A stretch of 64,000 bases of DNA from Selenomonadaceae bacterium (GTDB lineage Bacteria > Bacillota > Negativicutes > Selenomonadales > Selenomonadaceae). Made by a program: the position numbers and the translations under genes. Location of the stretch: assembly GCA_017484005.1 (NCBI GenBank), contig JAFUTY010000023.1:18419-82418 (forward strand), in the 5' to 3' direction. The notes under the pieces are model-generated. The model saw only the letters and a list, made by a program, of their open reading frames with translations, was not told the DNA's origin and ran no database searches. Below, one piece after another: positions 53,330-62,137 of this stretch. How positions within the stretch are numbered: the stretch's first letter is position 1; each line of letters starts with the position of its first letter.

Positions 53330-53366
53330 GGGACTTAGAGAGCTGATCTCGAGTCCCATTTTTTAT
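53330..53366 (+). terminator. Orphan hairpin terminator upstream of codY
   Basis: GGGACTtagaga...tctcgAGTCCC stem with T6, pointing plus, though no plus-strand gene lies upstream. It may end a small RNA or attenuate codY. Confidence 0.65.
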
Positions 53367-53421
53367 TCGGAAAAATAATTCATAAAATTTTCATTTAAGA
53401 CTAGAAATCTTTCAAAATATA

Positions 53422-53430
53422 TGCTAGGAT
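53422..53430 (+). promoter_or_regulatory. Extended -10 promoter of codY
   Basis: TGcTAGGAT followed by TCTCGC, the same context as the aminotransferase promoter at 10066, 63 bases before the ATG of codY. Confidence 0.5.
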
Positions 53431-53492
53431 TCTCGCAAATGAAAAATTTCTGTAATTGATTTGTTTGATTTATTCGAAAGGGGAAAATTTTC

Positions 53493-54269
53493 ATGGCAAC
53501 TTTGTTAGAGAAAACTCGTCAGATCAACCGTCTGCTTCAGCGTTTCGAGAGCGTCGAATACGACGGAATTTCGCAAATGCTCAGCAACGTCCTCGACGCA
53601 AACGTCTACATCGCGAACAAAAAAGGCAAACTCCAGGGTTACGCGTTCGTTGACGATGTCGAGTCAAACACGACTCTCGACAAAATCGTCAGCCGTGGAG
53701 AATTCCCGCGCGCGTATGTTCATTGGATGAATCGCGTCGAAGAAACCAGCGCAAATCGAATTTCGAAATCCGGCAAATGCGCATACGAGGAGAAATTGAA
53801 TTATCTCTTCGACGGCAAAGACACAACGCTCGTGCCGATTTATGGAGTTGGCGAGCGAATTGGAACTCTCATCGTTGCAAAATCTCATGGCGATTTCAAT
53901 GACGACGATCTTCTTCTTGCGGAATATGGCGCGACAGTCATCGGAATCGAAATGCTCCGCGATCAAAACAAAAAAATCGAGGCGGAAGCGAATAAAAAAG
54001 CGACAGTTCAAATCGCGCTTGCAACTCTTTCATTCTCGGAAGTTGAAGCGGCAGTCAATATTCTTGGCGAGCTCGATGGAAAAGAGGGACTTCTCGTGGC
54101 GTCAAAAATTGCGGATCGAGTTGGAATCACGCGCTCAGTTATCGTCAATGCACTTCGCAAATTCGAATCGGCAGGCGTTATCGAATCGAAATCTCTCGGA
54201 ATGAAAGGCACTTACATCAAAGTTTTGAATGAATATCTTCTCGATGAAGTTCGCAAACTCAAGAGATAA
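53493..54269 (+). CDS. codY: GTP- and branched-chain-amino-acid-sensing regulator CodY
   Basis: 258 residues. N-terminal GAF domain (MATLLEKTRQINRLLQ, with the Ile/Val pocket and VYIANKKGKLQGYAF), a linker helix and a winged HTH: VASKIADRVGITRSVIVNALRKFESAGVIESKSLGMKGTYIKVLN, the diagnostic CodY recognition region. CodY represses or activates nutrient genes such as ilvB in Bacillota; the ilvBN genes lie 7 kb away. It stands alone with its own promoter and terminator. Confidence 0.96.
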   Translation: MATLLEKTRQINRLLQRFESVEYDGISQMLSNVLDANVYIANKKGKLQGYAFVDDVESNTTLDKIVSRGEFPRAYVHWMNRVEETSANRISKSGKCAYEEKLNYLFDGKDTTLVPIYGVGERIGTLIVAKSHGDFNDDDLLLAEYGATVIGIEMLRDQNKKIEAEANKKATVQIALATLSFSEVEAAVNILGELDGKEGLLVASKIADRVGITRSVIVNALRKFESAGVIESKSLGMKGTYIKVLNEYLLDEVRKLKR

Positions 54270-54279
54270 ATCTTCCGAA

Positions 54280-54333
54280 CAAAAAAAGATCCCCCGATAG
54301 ATCCGTTGAAAGATCTGTCGGGGGATTTTTTTA
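54280..54333. terminator. Bidirectional hairpin terminator
   Basis: A7, GATCCCCCGAtagatc...gatcTGTCGGGGGAT stem and T7 between convergent codY and the Ala-rich protein gene. Confidence 0.87.
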
Positions 54334-54356
54334 TTTCCGAGAGAAAAATTTTGAGA

Positions 54357-55052
54357 TTATGCTTCTTCAGTTGCAGTGGCAGTTTGATTTGCGGCTTGAG
54401 CTAATTCAGCCGCACGCGCATCGAAACGTTTTGTGATTTCCGCGTGAGTGTCCTTGGTGATTTGCGGCATGTCATCCTGTCCAATTGCATTCTTCCAAGT
54501 GATTCCAGCCTGTTTGAATCCTTCTTCAACAGCGGCACGCATTTTTTCGAGCTGCTCTGGATCGTTTCCAGCGATTGCACTTGCGAGATCAAAAATTCTC
54601 GACGCGACAGCATTGACTCCCCAGTCGCCATCTTCCGAGATAGCCGCTTGAGCTTCTTCCGGAGTCGTTGCAACTTCAGGCATTGCGAATCTCGAAGTAT
54701 CGATCTTCAATCCACCGATGTCGAAATGTCCAATTCCATCGTCGAGCCAGCCTTGAAGTTTTGCATTCGCTTCAGTCATTGCTTGAATCATGACTTCGTA
54801 AGTCTTATCGATGTCCGATTTGAGCGCGTCAACTTGATCAGCCGTCAATCCTTTGGTTTTGGATGCCGCGTCTTGAGCTTCCTGCGAGATATCGACGTCA
54901 TAAGCGTTGCCGATGTTTGAAGTCGCTGCGGCGGTCGAGCTTGAAGTCGATTCAGAAGTTGCGGCAGTTTCCTTTGAATTTTTAGATTCGCCAGCTTTCT
55001 GCATATTGTATGCTGTAGTTTGAAGCCGCGTCATGCTTGAAATGGTAGGCAT
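54357..55052 (-). CDS. Ala/Glu-rich protein of unknown function, conserved style
   Basis: 231 residues without a signal peptide. The first 50 residues are Ser/Thr/Ala-rich and look disordered; then YDVDISQEAQDAA leads into an alpha-helical body with KGLTADQVDALKSDI, GIGHFDIGGLKIDTSRFAMPE, and ending in another Ala-rich stretch. The SQEA-type segment resembles those of flagellar or hook-associated anti-sigma-like proteins, and the four YvyF-like proteins nearby belong to a flagellar family, so a flagellar link is possible but unproven. The GGAGG site before ATG 55052 is strong. Confidence 0.5.
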   Translation of the reverse strand: MPTISSMTRLQTTAYNMQKAGESKNSKETAATSESTSSSTAAATSNIGNAYDVDISQEAQDAASKTKGLTADQVDALKSDIDKTYEVMIQAMTEANAKLQGWLDDGIGHFDIGGLKIDTSRFAMPEVATTPEEAQAAISEDGDWGVNAVASRIFDLASAIAGNDPEQLEKMRAAVEEGFKQAGITWKNAIGQDDMPQITKDTHAEITKRFDARAAELAQAANQTATATEEA

Positions 55053-55182
55053 TTTTATTCCTCCTTTGCAAAAATCTACAGAGCGAGATAAATTTTTCCT
55101 GCCCGCTCAAAATGTTTATCGAAACGAAGATCAATCTACTTAATTCGAAATCGCTCGTCAAAAAATTTTTTGGAGGTGCAAA

Positions 55183-57576
55183 ATGATTCGCGAAACTTAT
55201 GATGTGAGTGGAATGAGCTGCTCGGCATGCAGTGCGAGAGTTGAAAAAGCCGTTGGAAAAATTCTCGGCGCGGAAAATGTTTCAGTAAATTTATTGACGA
55301 ATTCGATGCAGCTTTCGCGTCCGGAAAATATTTCAGTCGAAGAAATTATCGCGACAGTCGAAAAATCTGGATATGGTGCTAAACTCAAATCTAAAAAATC
55401 TCCTCGGCAAAATATCTCGGAAGAAATTCGCGAGATGAAAATTCGACTCGGAGGATCAATTGCATTTTTAATTTTACAAATGACTCTCGGGATGTCAAAT
55501 CCAACTCTCGAAATTCTTTGTGCAATTCCAATCGCAATTCTCAATCGAAAATTTTTCATCGCTGGATTTCGAAATCTGTTTCAACTCGCGCCAAACATGG
55601 ATAGTTTAATCGCGCTCGGATCAACTGCCGCGATAATTGGACGAGATTTTCATGCGGCGTCAATGATTTTGACACTGATAACGCTCGGAAAATTTCTCGA
55701 ATCTCGCGCCAAAGGAAAAACTTCCGAGGCTCTGAAAAAATTGATCAATCTCGTTCCGCAAAAAGCTACATTATTGATAGGCGGAATCGAAAAACAAATT
55801 CCAATCGACAAAGTCAAAATCGGCGACGAAATCATTGTCAAGCCTGGCGAGCGAATTCCAGTCGACGGCAAAATTTCATTCGGCGAAACGACAATCGATG
55901 AATCTTCGATAACTGGCGAATCGATTCCAGTTGAAAAATCGATCGGCGATTCTGTGACTTCCGCGACGCTTAATCAATCCGGCGCAATTCGATTCATCGC
56001 TCAAAGAGTTGGTGAGGATACAACAATTCAAAAAATCATTGCGCTCGTCGATAAAGCAAGTTCATCAAAAGCTCCAATCGCTCGGCTCGCTGATAAAATC
56101 GCTGGAATTTTTGTACCATGTGTGATTTTGATCGCTTTAATTGCATTTGGAATTTGGTTATATTTAGGCGAATCGATTGAATTTGCCTCGGAAATCGCAA
56201 TTTCGATCCTCGTTGTATCATGTCCATGTGCGCTTGGACTTGCTACTCCCGTCGCGATCATGGTAGGAACTGGAAAAGGTGCTGAAAATGGAATCCTTAT
56301 CAAATCCGGCGAATCTCTCGAAAATTCTGCTCAAATTGATACAATTGTGCTCGATAAAACTGGAACGATCACTCAAGGAAAACCTCAAGTCACAGATGTC
56401 ATTTCGATTGGCGATTCGAAAAAATTTATGGAAATTGCCGCGTCTATTGAATCTTCGAGCGAACATCCTCTCGCAAAATCGGTCGTGGAATTTGCAAATC
56501 TGAAAAAATTTCTGCCAGTGGAAAATTTCAAAGCGATTTTTGGAAGAGGAGTTGAATGCTCAATCGATAATCGAAAATTTATCGCAGGCAATGAAAAATT
56601 CATGATCGACCGCGGAATCGATCTCTCAAGAATTCGCGACGATCTCGAAAAAATTTCTAATGATGGAAAGACTCCGATGATCTTTGCTCGTGGAAAAAAT
56701 TTGATCGGAATGATTGCTGTTGCAGATGTTGAAAAAAAATCCTCGATCGCCGCGCTACAAAATTTTCGTGATATGGGAATCGAAACTGTCATGCTCACTG
56801 GCGACAATGAAAAGACTGCTCGAGCGATTGCGAATCGAGTTGGAATTGAAAATGTTCGAGCGGGAGTTTTGCCCTCGGAAAAATCTGCGGAGATCGAGAA
56901 ATTGCAGTCGAATCAAAAAGTTGTCGCGATGTGTGGCGATGGAGTCAATGACGCGCCTGCATTGATTCGAGCTGATGTCGGTCTAGCAATTGGCGCGGGA
57001 TCTGATATCGCGATTGAATCTGCCGATGCGGTTTTGATTCGAAACGATCTTCGAGATGCTGTCGGTGCGATTGAACTTTCACGCGCTGTCTTGAAAAATA
57101 TTCGACAAAATTTATTCTGGGCATTTTTCTATAATTTGATTTGCATTCCAATCGCCGCAGGAATTTTTTATCCAGCTTTTGGATTGAAATTGACGCCGAT
57201 GATCTCTGCCGCCGCGATGAGTTTTTCAAGCGTGACGGTCGTTCTGAATGCTCTTCGACTTCGATTTTTCAAATTCCATCGAGAAAAATTGACGGATAAT
57301 GATTCTCAACATACAATCGCAACGATTCGAGAAATTGAATCGATCGACGAAAATTTTGAGGAGGATGTTTCGATGAAAAAGACTTTGAAAATCGAGGGCA
57401 TGATGTGTCAGCATTGTCAAAAACATGTTCATGACGCGCTTTCAAAGATGAATGGAGTTTCGAGCGTCGAAGTGAGTCTCGAAAAAAATTCCGCGGAAGT
57501 TGAAATGGATCATGAAATTTCGAATGAGGAATTTGCTCAAGTTATCGAAGACGCTGGATATCAACTCGTAGGTTAA
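55183..57576 (+). CDS. copA: Copper-transporting P1B-type ATPase with N- and C-terminal HMA domains
   Basis: 797 residues. N-terminal heavy-metal domain with GMSCSAC (Cys13, Cys16), membrane helices, TGES actuator loop, CPC metal site in VVSCPCALGLATP (about 345), phosphorylation site DKTGT (about 391), the SEHPLA His-Pro, and MCGDGVNDAPAL. After the last helix a second HMA domain (GMMCQHC, about 740-746) closes the chain. The Cu(I) specificity is inferred from CPC. Unusually, a GAGGAGG and ATG at 57373 precede the C-terminal HMA domain inside the gene, so a free CopZ-like chaperone may also be made. No CsoR gene is adjacent. Confidence 0.92.
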   Translation: MIRETYDVSGMSCSACSARVEKAVGKILGAENVSVNLLTNSMQLSRPENISVEEIIATVEKSGYGAKLKSKKSPRQNISEEIREMKIRLGGSIAFLILQMTLGMSNPTLEILCAIPIAILNRKFFIAGFRNLFQLAPNMDSLIALGSTAAIIGRDFHAASMILTLITLGKFLESRAKGKTSEALKKLINLVPQKATLLIGGIEKQIPIDKVKIGDEIIVKPGERIPVDGKISFGETTIDESSITGESIPVEKSIGDSVTSATLNQSGAIRFIAQRVGEDTTIQKIIALVDKASSSKAPIARLADKIAGIFVPCVILIALIAFGIWLYLGESIEFASEIAISILVVSCPCALGLATPVAIMVGTGKGAENGILIKSGESLENSAQIDTIVLDKTGTITQGKPQVTDVISIGDSKKFMEIAASIESSSEHPLAKSVVEFANLKKFLPVENFKAIFGRGVECSIDNRKFIAGNEKFMIDRGIDLSRIRDDLEKISNDGKTPMIFARGKNLIGMIAVADVEKKSSIAALQNFRDMGIETVMLTGDNEKTARAIANRVGIENVRAGVLPSEKSAEIEKLQSNQKVVAMCGDGVNDAPALIRADVGLAIGAGSDIAIESADAVLIRNDLRDAVGAIELSRAVLKNIRQNLFWAFFYNLICIPIAAGIFYPAFGLKLTPMISAAAMSFSSVTVVLNALRLRFFKFHREKLTDNDSQHTIATIREIESIDENFEEDVSMKKTLKIEGMMCQHCQKHVHDALSKMNGVSSVEVSLEKNSAEVEMDHEISNEEFAQVIEDAGYQLVG
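57373..57576 (+). CDS. Possible internally initiated CopZ-like copper chaperone
   Basis: A GAGGAGG at 57359-57365 sits 7-8 bases before an in-frame ATG at 57373. Translation from it would give a 67-residue HMA protein starting MKKTLKIEGMMCQHC, the exact length and form of free CopZ. It is nested in frame inside copA. Whether the internal start is used cannot be told from sequence. Confidence 0.45.
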   Translation: MKKTLKIEGMMCQHCQKHVHDALSKMNGVSSVEVSLEKNSAEVEMDHEISNEEFAQVIEDAGYQLVG

Positions 57577-57589
57577 TTTTATCTCGGAA

Positions 57590-57633
57590 ATAAAAAGATC
57601 CTCGAAGATCATTTGATCCTCGAGGATTTTTTC
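57590..57633. terminator. Bidirectional hairpin terminator
   Basis: A5, GATCCTCGAagatc...gatCCTCGAGGATT with T6 between convergent copA and the zinc-ribbon genes. Confidence 0.85.
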
Positions 57634-57655
57634 ATTCGGAATTGTTGGATGAAAA

Positions 57656-58075
57656 TCAATCTTTCTTCATTCCGGACGAATGTGCACCGCCACCTGGAGA
57701 TTTCGGTGCGGCAGATGCTTGTTTGAGAATATTTTTCTTCGTCTCTTGAAGAGTTTTGTTGAGAGACTCCTTGCATTTCTGACAATATTTGCCCGTGACA
57801 ATTGGAGCTCCGCATTTTGCACATTGATAAGTAATTGCAACGCCAACCTCTTCAAAACGTCCTTCATCGATGAGCCGCATGATGATTTTCTCACTTACGC
57901 CAGTCGCTTCAGCAGTCTCCGGAATCGTGCTTTTTGGATGATCACGCACATAATCGATCGCTTTTTGTTCGAGTTCAGCTTGTTTTGCTTTGCATGAATC
58001 ACAGATTTTCGCGCGATTGATTGACTGGAAGACTTTTCCGCAGATTTGGCAATTTCTAAATTTAGCGGTAGCCAT
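57656..58075 (-). CDS. YvyF-like zinc-ribbon/HTH protein, paralog 4
   Basis: 139 residues from ATG 58075 (AAGGAGG). N-terminal zinc motif CQICGKVFQ...CDSCKAK, a helix-turn-helix at about 38-75 (VRDHPKSTIPETAEATGVSEKIIMRLIDEGRF), a second ribbon CAKCGAP...CQKCKES, then a coiled helix (KSLNKTLQETKKNILKQ). This matches the flagellar-operon protein YvyF (TIGR03826) in layout and length. Role in B. subtilis is tied to flagellar assembly genes but biochemically unclear. Last of four tandem copies. Confidence 0.75.
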   Translation of the reverse strand: MATAKFRNCQICGKVFQSINRAKICDSCKAKQAELEQKAIDYVRDHPKSTIPETAEATGVSEKIIMRLIDEGRFEEVGVAITYQCAKCGAPIVTGKYCQKCKESLNKTLQETKKNILKQASAAPKSPGGGAHSSGMKKD

Positions 58076-58161
58076 TTTGAGAACCTCCTTACCAGAAAAT
58101 GTTTCTGTAAACCTCACCTCTATGATTCGATGTTGAAATCAATTTTCCTATCGAGCGCAAA

Positions 58162-58620
58162 TCATTTTCGACGAAAATCTGAACGAACTTTATCGGCAGT
58201 CTTTCGATTCAAATTTCCCCCATCGATTTTTCCCTGCTTTCTCATGTTTTCCAAAATCCGTTCCTTCGCCGCTTCAATCTGATGTTTCATTTTATCGCGG
58301 CACTTAGCGCAATAATTTCCAGTAGCGATCTCTGCCCCGCAACCATGACAACGAATCGTCACAGTCTTTTTCAGATCCAGCTTGCCCTCGTCAATCATTC
58401 GACGGACAAAATTCACCGAAACTTCGAATTCCTCGGCAATCTCGATAATCGTCGCGTTGCAATTTTTCATGACAAATTCGCGAATCTGCTCCTCTTTGTC
58501 ATTGATTTTTGCCCGGCATTTGTCGCAAACCGTGTAATTCCAAAGAGAATAGAAAACTTTGCCGCATTCAGCGCATTGACGAAGTCGCGACTTCTGTTTG
58601 ATGTTGTTTCCTAGAGGCAT
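58162..58620 (-). CDS. YvyF-like zinc-ribbon/HTH protein, paralog 3
   Basis: 152 residues from ATG 58620 (AAGAAGGGA). Zinc motif CAECGKVFYSLWNYTVCDKCRAK, HTH (NATIIEIAEEFEVSVNFVRRMIDEGKLDL), ribbon CHGCGAE...CAKCRDK, then the helix QIEAAKERILENMRKQGKID and a basic tail. It keeps all eight zinc cysteines. Confidence 0.75.
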   Translation of the reverse strand: MPLGNNIKQKSRLRQCAECGKVFYSLWNYTVCDKCRAKINDKEEQIREFVMKNCNATIIEIAEEFEVSVNFVRRMIDEGKLDLKKTVTIRCHGCGAEIATGNYCAKCRDKMKHQIEAAKERILENMRKQGKIDGGNLNRKTADKVRSDFRRK

Positions 58621-58659
58621 GTTAGATCCCTTCTTTGCTCGAATTCCAGATTTGAACAA

Positions 58660-59196
58660 TCATTTCCTATTCTTGCTGGAAAAATCGAAAGACAGCATTC
58701 CGCGAGTTTTGCCGGCGAGATTTTCGAGAACTGAATCGGTGCGAGTTTTGGATTTTCGGACTGCCTTCCGCTTTCGTTCCGATTTCAGCGTCTCGACTTT
58801 CAACCTGCCTTCCTTTTTCATGTTTTCCAAAATTCGTTCTTTCGCGTCGTTGAGCTGTTGCTTGATTCGTGCTAAACAGCGTGGACAATAATTCCCCGCA
58901 GAAATTTGAGTTCCGCAAGCGTGACATGGATATGACATGCCGACTTCTTGCGCAATAAATCTCCCGCGCTCGATCATTTTGCGAATGAATGAGACTGTAA
59001 CATCACATTTTTCAGCGACTTCAGCGATTGTCGAGTTGCGATGAGCCATGACATAATCGATAATCTCTTCCTCTTTGACGGCGAGCAATGCTTGACAGTC
59101 TGAACAAACATGATTTCCCCACAGCGATTGAAAAATTCTTCCGCAGGATTTACAGTTCATGATTTTTGGATGAGCATTCACAACGCCCCGTGGCAT
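58660..59196 (-). CDS. YvyF-like zinc-ribbon/HTH protein, paralog 2
   Basis: 178 residues from ATG 59196 (GGAGG). Zinc motif CKSCGRIFQSLWGNHVCSDCQAL, HTH (NSTIAEVAEKCDVTVSFIRKMIERGRF), ribbon CHACGTQ...CPRCLAR and ERILENMKKEGR helix, followed by a longer basic C-terminus (KSERKRKAVRKSK), longest of the four. The tail could bind nucleic acid or a partner. Confidence 0.75.
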   Translation of the reverse strand: MPRGVVNAHPKIMNCKSCGRIFQSLWGNHVCSDCQALLAVKEEEIIDYVMAHRNSTIAEVAEKCDVTVSFIRKMIERGRFIAQEVGMSYPCHACGTQISAGNYCPRCLARIKQQLNDAKERILENMKKEGRLKVETLKSERKRKAVRKSKTRTDSVLENLAGKTRGMLSFDFSSKNRK

Positions 59197-59224
59197 TGAG
59201 ATTCCTCCAATCTTTCAGCGATGA

Positions 59225-59722
59225 TTATTTTTTATTTCTAAAAAGATTTCGACGGTCGTCGCCAATCATACTTCTTAAACGAGATCGAGTCGCATATTCT
59301 TTATTTTCCGCCGCCATTCGAACATTTTCTCGGATCGATTCTTTAGCCGCCTCGAGCTCGCCTTTCATCTTGATACTGCAGTCGTAACAATAATCGCCGA
59401 TCAAAACCATTTCGCCGCACATTTTGCATGGATGCTGCATATTCTCGCCAAGGACATCGAATTTTCCGGAGTCAACCATTTTGCGAATCAATGATTGATG
59501 AACGTTGCATGCCTTCGCGATTTCATCGATCGATGCATTTTGATGATGCCGGAAATAATCGATGACAGATTCTTCGCTTTCCTTGCCTTTTTTATAGCAG
59601 CTGCCACAGATATCCTCATTGACTTTCGGAATGAAAATCTTGCCGCAGATTTTGCAATTTCGATATTTCGCGGCAGCTTGAGCAACTCGGCTCGGGATCG
59701 GATTGGAATCGTTTTTCTTCAT
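59225..59722 (-). CDS. YvyF-like zinc-ribbon/HTH protein, paralog 1
   Basis: 165 residues from ATG 59722 (GGAAGGAGG). Zinc motif CKICGKIFIPKVNEDICGSCYKK, HTH (NASIDEIAKACNVHQSLIRKMVDSGKFDV), ribbon CKMCGEM...CYDCSIK and a charged helix ELEAAKESIRENVRM. It is first of the four in the transcribed order and lies about 50 bases after ilvN. Confidence 0.75.
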   Translation of the reverse strand: MKKNDSNPIPSRVAQAAAKYRNCKICGKIFIPKVNEDICGSCYKKGKESEESVIDYFRHHQNASIDEIAKACNVHQSLIRKMVDSGKFDVLGENMQHPCKMCGEMVLIGDYCYDCSIKMKGELEAAKESIRENVRMAAENKEYATRSRLRSMIGDDRRNLFRNKK

Positions 59723-59774
59723 TGGAAAAAAATCCTCCTTCCATGGAATACAACCTGCAGATCATCCTTTGATC

Positions 59775-60275
59775 TCACATTTTCTTAACGGGCGTTGAAC
59801 CTCTCGATAGAGCAATTGCGCCAGTTCGAGCGATTTCGAGAATTTCATATTCGCCCAAAACTTCGCAAATTGCATCGATCTTTCGTTGATGCCCAGTTAA
59901 TTCGATAACCACCGTTTCACTTGTGACGTCGACAATTTTAGCTCGGAAGATGTTGACGATGTTCAAAATATCAGCGCGAGAATTTTTATCAGCGCGAATT
60001 TTGATCATCACGAGCTCACGCTCAATCGAGGGCGCTTTACTCAGATTCACGATTTTAATCACATCGATCAATTTTGAAAGTTGATTGACGACTTGATCGA
60101 GTTCATTTTCAGTTTCCACCGAGACGACGATATTGATTCGAGTCACGCTTGGCTCTTCAGTATATCCCGCGGAAATTGATTCGATGTTGAATGCGCGCCG
60201 GCTAATCAATCCCGAGACGTGAGTCAATACGCCAGGTTTATTGTCAACGAGAACCGCTAAGATGTATTTTTGCAA
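59775..60275 (-). CDS. ilvN: Acetolactate synthase small (regulatory) subunit
   Basis: 166 residues: N-terminal ACT domain (LAVLVDNKPGVLTHVSGLISRRAFNIESISAGYT) and a C-terminal ALS regulatory domain (ELVMIKIRADKNSRADILNIVNIFRAKIVDVT). It gives valine feedback control to the large subunit. TTG start at 60275 after AAGGAGGGA. In the 58-base gap after ilvB there is a promoter-like TTGTAC-17-TATAAA on minus. Confidence 0.92.
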   Translation of the reverse strand: MQKYILAVLVDNKPGVLTHVSGLISRRAFNIESISAGYTEEPSVTRINIVVSVETENELDQVVNQLSKLIDVIKIVNLSKAPSIERELVMIKIRADKNSRADILNIVNIFRAKIVDVTSETVVIELTGHQRKIDAICEVLGEYEILEIARTGAIALSRGSTPVKKM

Positions 60276-60333
60276 AATGATTCCCTCCTTGCAACTGAAA
60301 AATTTATACTGATTCGCGATTTTTAGTACAAAT

Positions 60334-62019
60334 TCATGAGAGAACCATTTGATCAAGCCGCTTGCCGCCTGGAACCATTGGAAGGACATTTTCTTCTTCA
60401 GGAACGATGCAGTCGATCAAAATTGAGCCGTCAGAATTCAGAGCATCCGGAAGTTGAGATTCGAGATCCGCGATTGTTTCTAATCGAATTCCACGAATTC
60501 CCATCGCCTCGGCAATTTTGACGAAATCTCTTTTACCTTTCAAAATCGATTGCGAATAATGGTGATTGTAGAAGAGTCTTTGCCATTGTCCAACCATTCC
60601 GAGGATGAAATTATGAACGACGACGATTTTCAAATCGATATCGTGATCTGCAATTGTTGCGAGTTCTTGAATATTCATCATAATCGAGCCGTCGCCAGTT
60701 ATCAGAATCACTTTCTTTTTCGGCTGAGCGAGTTTAGCACCCATCGCGGCAGGAAGTCCAAATCCCATCGTTCCAAGTCCGCCGCTCGTGATAAATTGTC
60801 GAGGATTATGTGCGGAGAAAAATTGAGCTGCCCACATTTGATGCTGCCCGACATCTGTCGCGATAATCGTATTTTCGTCCGAGAGATCACTGATTTTTCG
60901 AATCAATGCGCCAGGTTTGATCGAGACTCCCTCGATTTTGTAAGAGAATGGATGAACTCGCGAAATCTCGATCGATTCTTTGAGCCATGGCGAGAATCTC
61001 TTTTGAAAATCGATTCCAGAGCTTTCAAGTTTCGATCTCAAAATCGGAAGTGACCATTTGAGATCGCCCATGACTTTCATATCAACCACAACATTTTTAT
61101 TAACTTCTGCGGGATCGATTTCAAAATGCACGATTTTAGCTTTCGGAGCGAATTCAGCGACTCGACCAGTGACTCGATCTGAAAATCTCATTCCGATACA
61201 GAGAAGAAGATCGCAGTTTTGAATCGCCATGTTTGCACCGTAAGATCCATGCATTCCGGCGAATCCTAAAAATCCTTCAGTCGATGAATCAACGCAGCCG
61301 ATTCCCATCAAAGTACAAGTCGAGGGAATTCCAAGACGTTCGATAATTTTTCGAATATCGTTTGAAGTTCCAGATGAAGTAACTCCACCGCCGAAAAAGA
61401 TCAATGGACGTTTTGAATTCTCAATCGCCTCGACAACTGCTTTGATCTCCTTAGAATCTCCATCGCTCGAAACTTTATATCCTCGCAATTCGACAGTTCG
61501 AGGATATTCAAAATCGATTTGCGAGTTGAAAACATCCGCGGCAATATCAATCGCAACTGGACCAGGTCTTCCAGTGCGAGCGATATAGAAAGCTTCCTTA
61601 AATATGCGCGGAATATCTTCGACAGATTTCACGAGATAATTGTGCTTTGTGATTGGCGTTGTGATTCCAAAAACATCGACTTCTTGAAATGAATCTTTAC
61701 CAATCGCAGGACTTGCAACTTGTCCAGTGATGCAGACGAGTGGAATCGAATCCATGTTAGCCGTCGCGATTCCAGTGATAAGATTCGCCGCACCTGGTCC
61801 AGATGTCGCAATCACAACTCCAACTTTTCCAGTCGCGCGGGCATATCCATCAGCCGCATGGACTGCTCCCTGCTCATGCCCTGTTAAAATGTGTGGAAAA
61901 TTCATCTTGTAAATTTCATCGTACAATCTCAGCACGACGCCGCCTGGATATCCAAAAAGCAAATCGACTCCTTCACTTTTCAAACATTCCAAAACGGCTT
62001 GAGCTCCGTTCATGTTCAA
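60334..62019 (-). CDS. ilvB: Acetolactate synthase large subunit
   Basis: ThDP/FAD enzyme making 2-acetolactate or 2-aceto-2-hydroxybutyrate for Val, Leu and Ile. Motifs: LFGYPGGVVLRLYDE, LTGHEQGAVHAADGYARATG with the catalytic Glu, the FAD region LLLCIGMRFSDRVTG, and ThDP motif GDGSIMMNIQELATI. The start is uncertain: GAGGAGG is 7 bases before TTG 62019 but only 1 base from the in-frame ATG 62025; ATG 62013 is also possible. CodY nearby is the expected regulator. Confidence 0.93.
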   Translation of the reverse strand: MNMNGAQAVLECLKSEGVDLLFGYPGGVVLRLYDEIYKMNFPHILTGHEQGAVHAADGYARATGKVGVVIATSGPGAANLITGIATANMDSIPLVCITGQVASPAIGKDSFQEVDVFGITTPITKHNYLVKSVEDIPRIFKEAFYIARTGRPGPVAIDIAADVFNSQIDFEYPRTVELRGYKVSSDGDSKEIKAVVEAIENSKRPLIFFGGGVTSSGTSNDIRKIIERLGIPSTCTLMGIGCVDSSTEGFLGFAGMHGSYGANMAIQNCDLLLCIGMRFSDRVTGRVAEFAPKAKIVHFEIDPAEVNKNVVVDMKVMGDLKWSLPILRSKLESSGIDFQKRFSPWLKESIEISRVHPFSYKIEGVSIKPGALIRKISDLSDENTIIATDVGQHQMWAAQFFSAHNPRQFITSGGLGTMGFGLPAAMGAKLAQPKKKVILITGDGSIMMNIQELATIADHDIDLKIVVVHNFILGMVGQWQRLFYNHHYSQSILKGKRDFVKIAEAMGIRGIRLETIADLESQLPDALNSDGSILIDCIVPEEENVLPMVPGGKRLDQMVLS

Positions 62020-62088
62020 ATCCATTCCTCCTCGAAAAATATCTGGCAAATTATATCGCGCGTTTGTTGAGATTGTCTAGAATATAGG

Positions 62089-62097
62089 TGCTATAAT
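62089..62097 (+). promoter_or_regulatory. Extended -10 promoter of meaB
   Basis: TGcTATAAT about 40 bases before the ATG at 62138, with TTGTCT upstream at non-ideal distance; the extended TG likely compensates. Confidence 0.6.
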
Positions 62098-62137
62098 CGA
62101 TGTAAAAAATTGAAAGAATTTTGAAAGGAGTTTTGAA

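Larger units (their letters stand above)
52983..53492. other. Gene-free 510-base region before codY
   Basis: Very AT-rich. It contains a TATAAT at 53094-53099 without a convincing -35 box, a terminator-like hairpin at 53330-53366 on plus, and the codY promoter at 53422-53430. No open frame with a ribosome site is visible on either strand. Confidence 0.55.
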
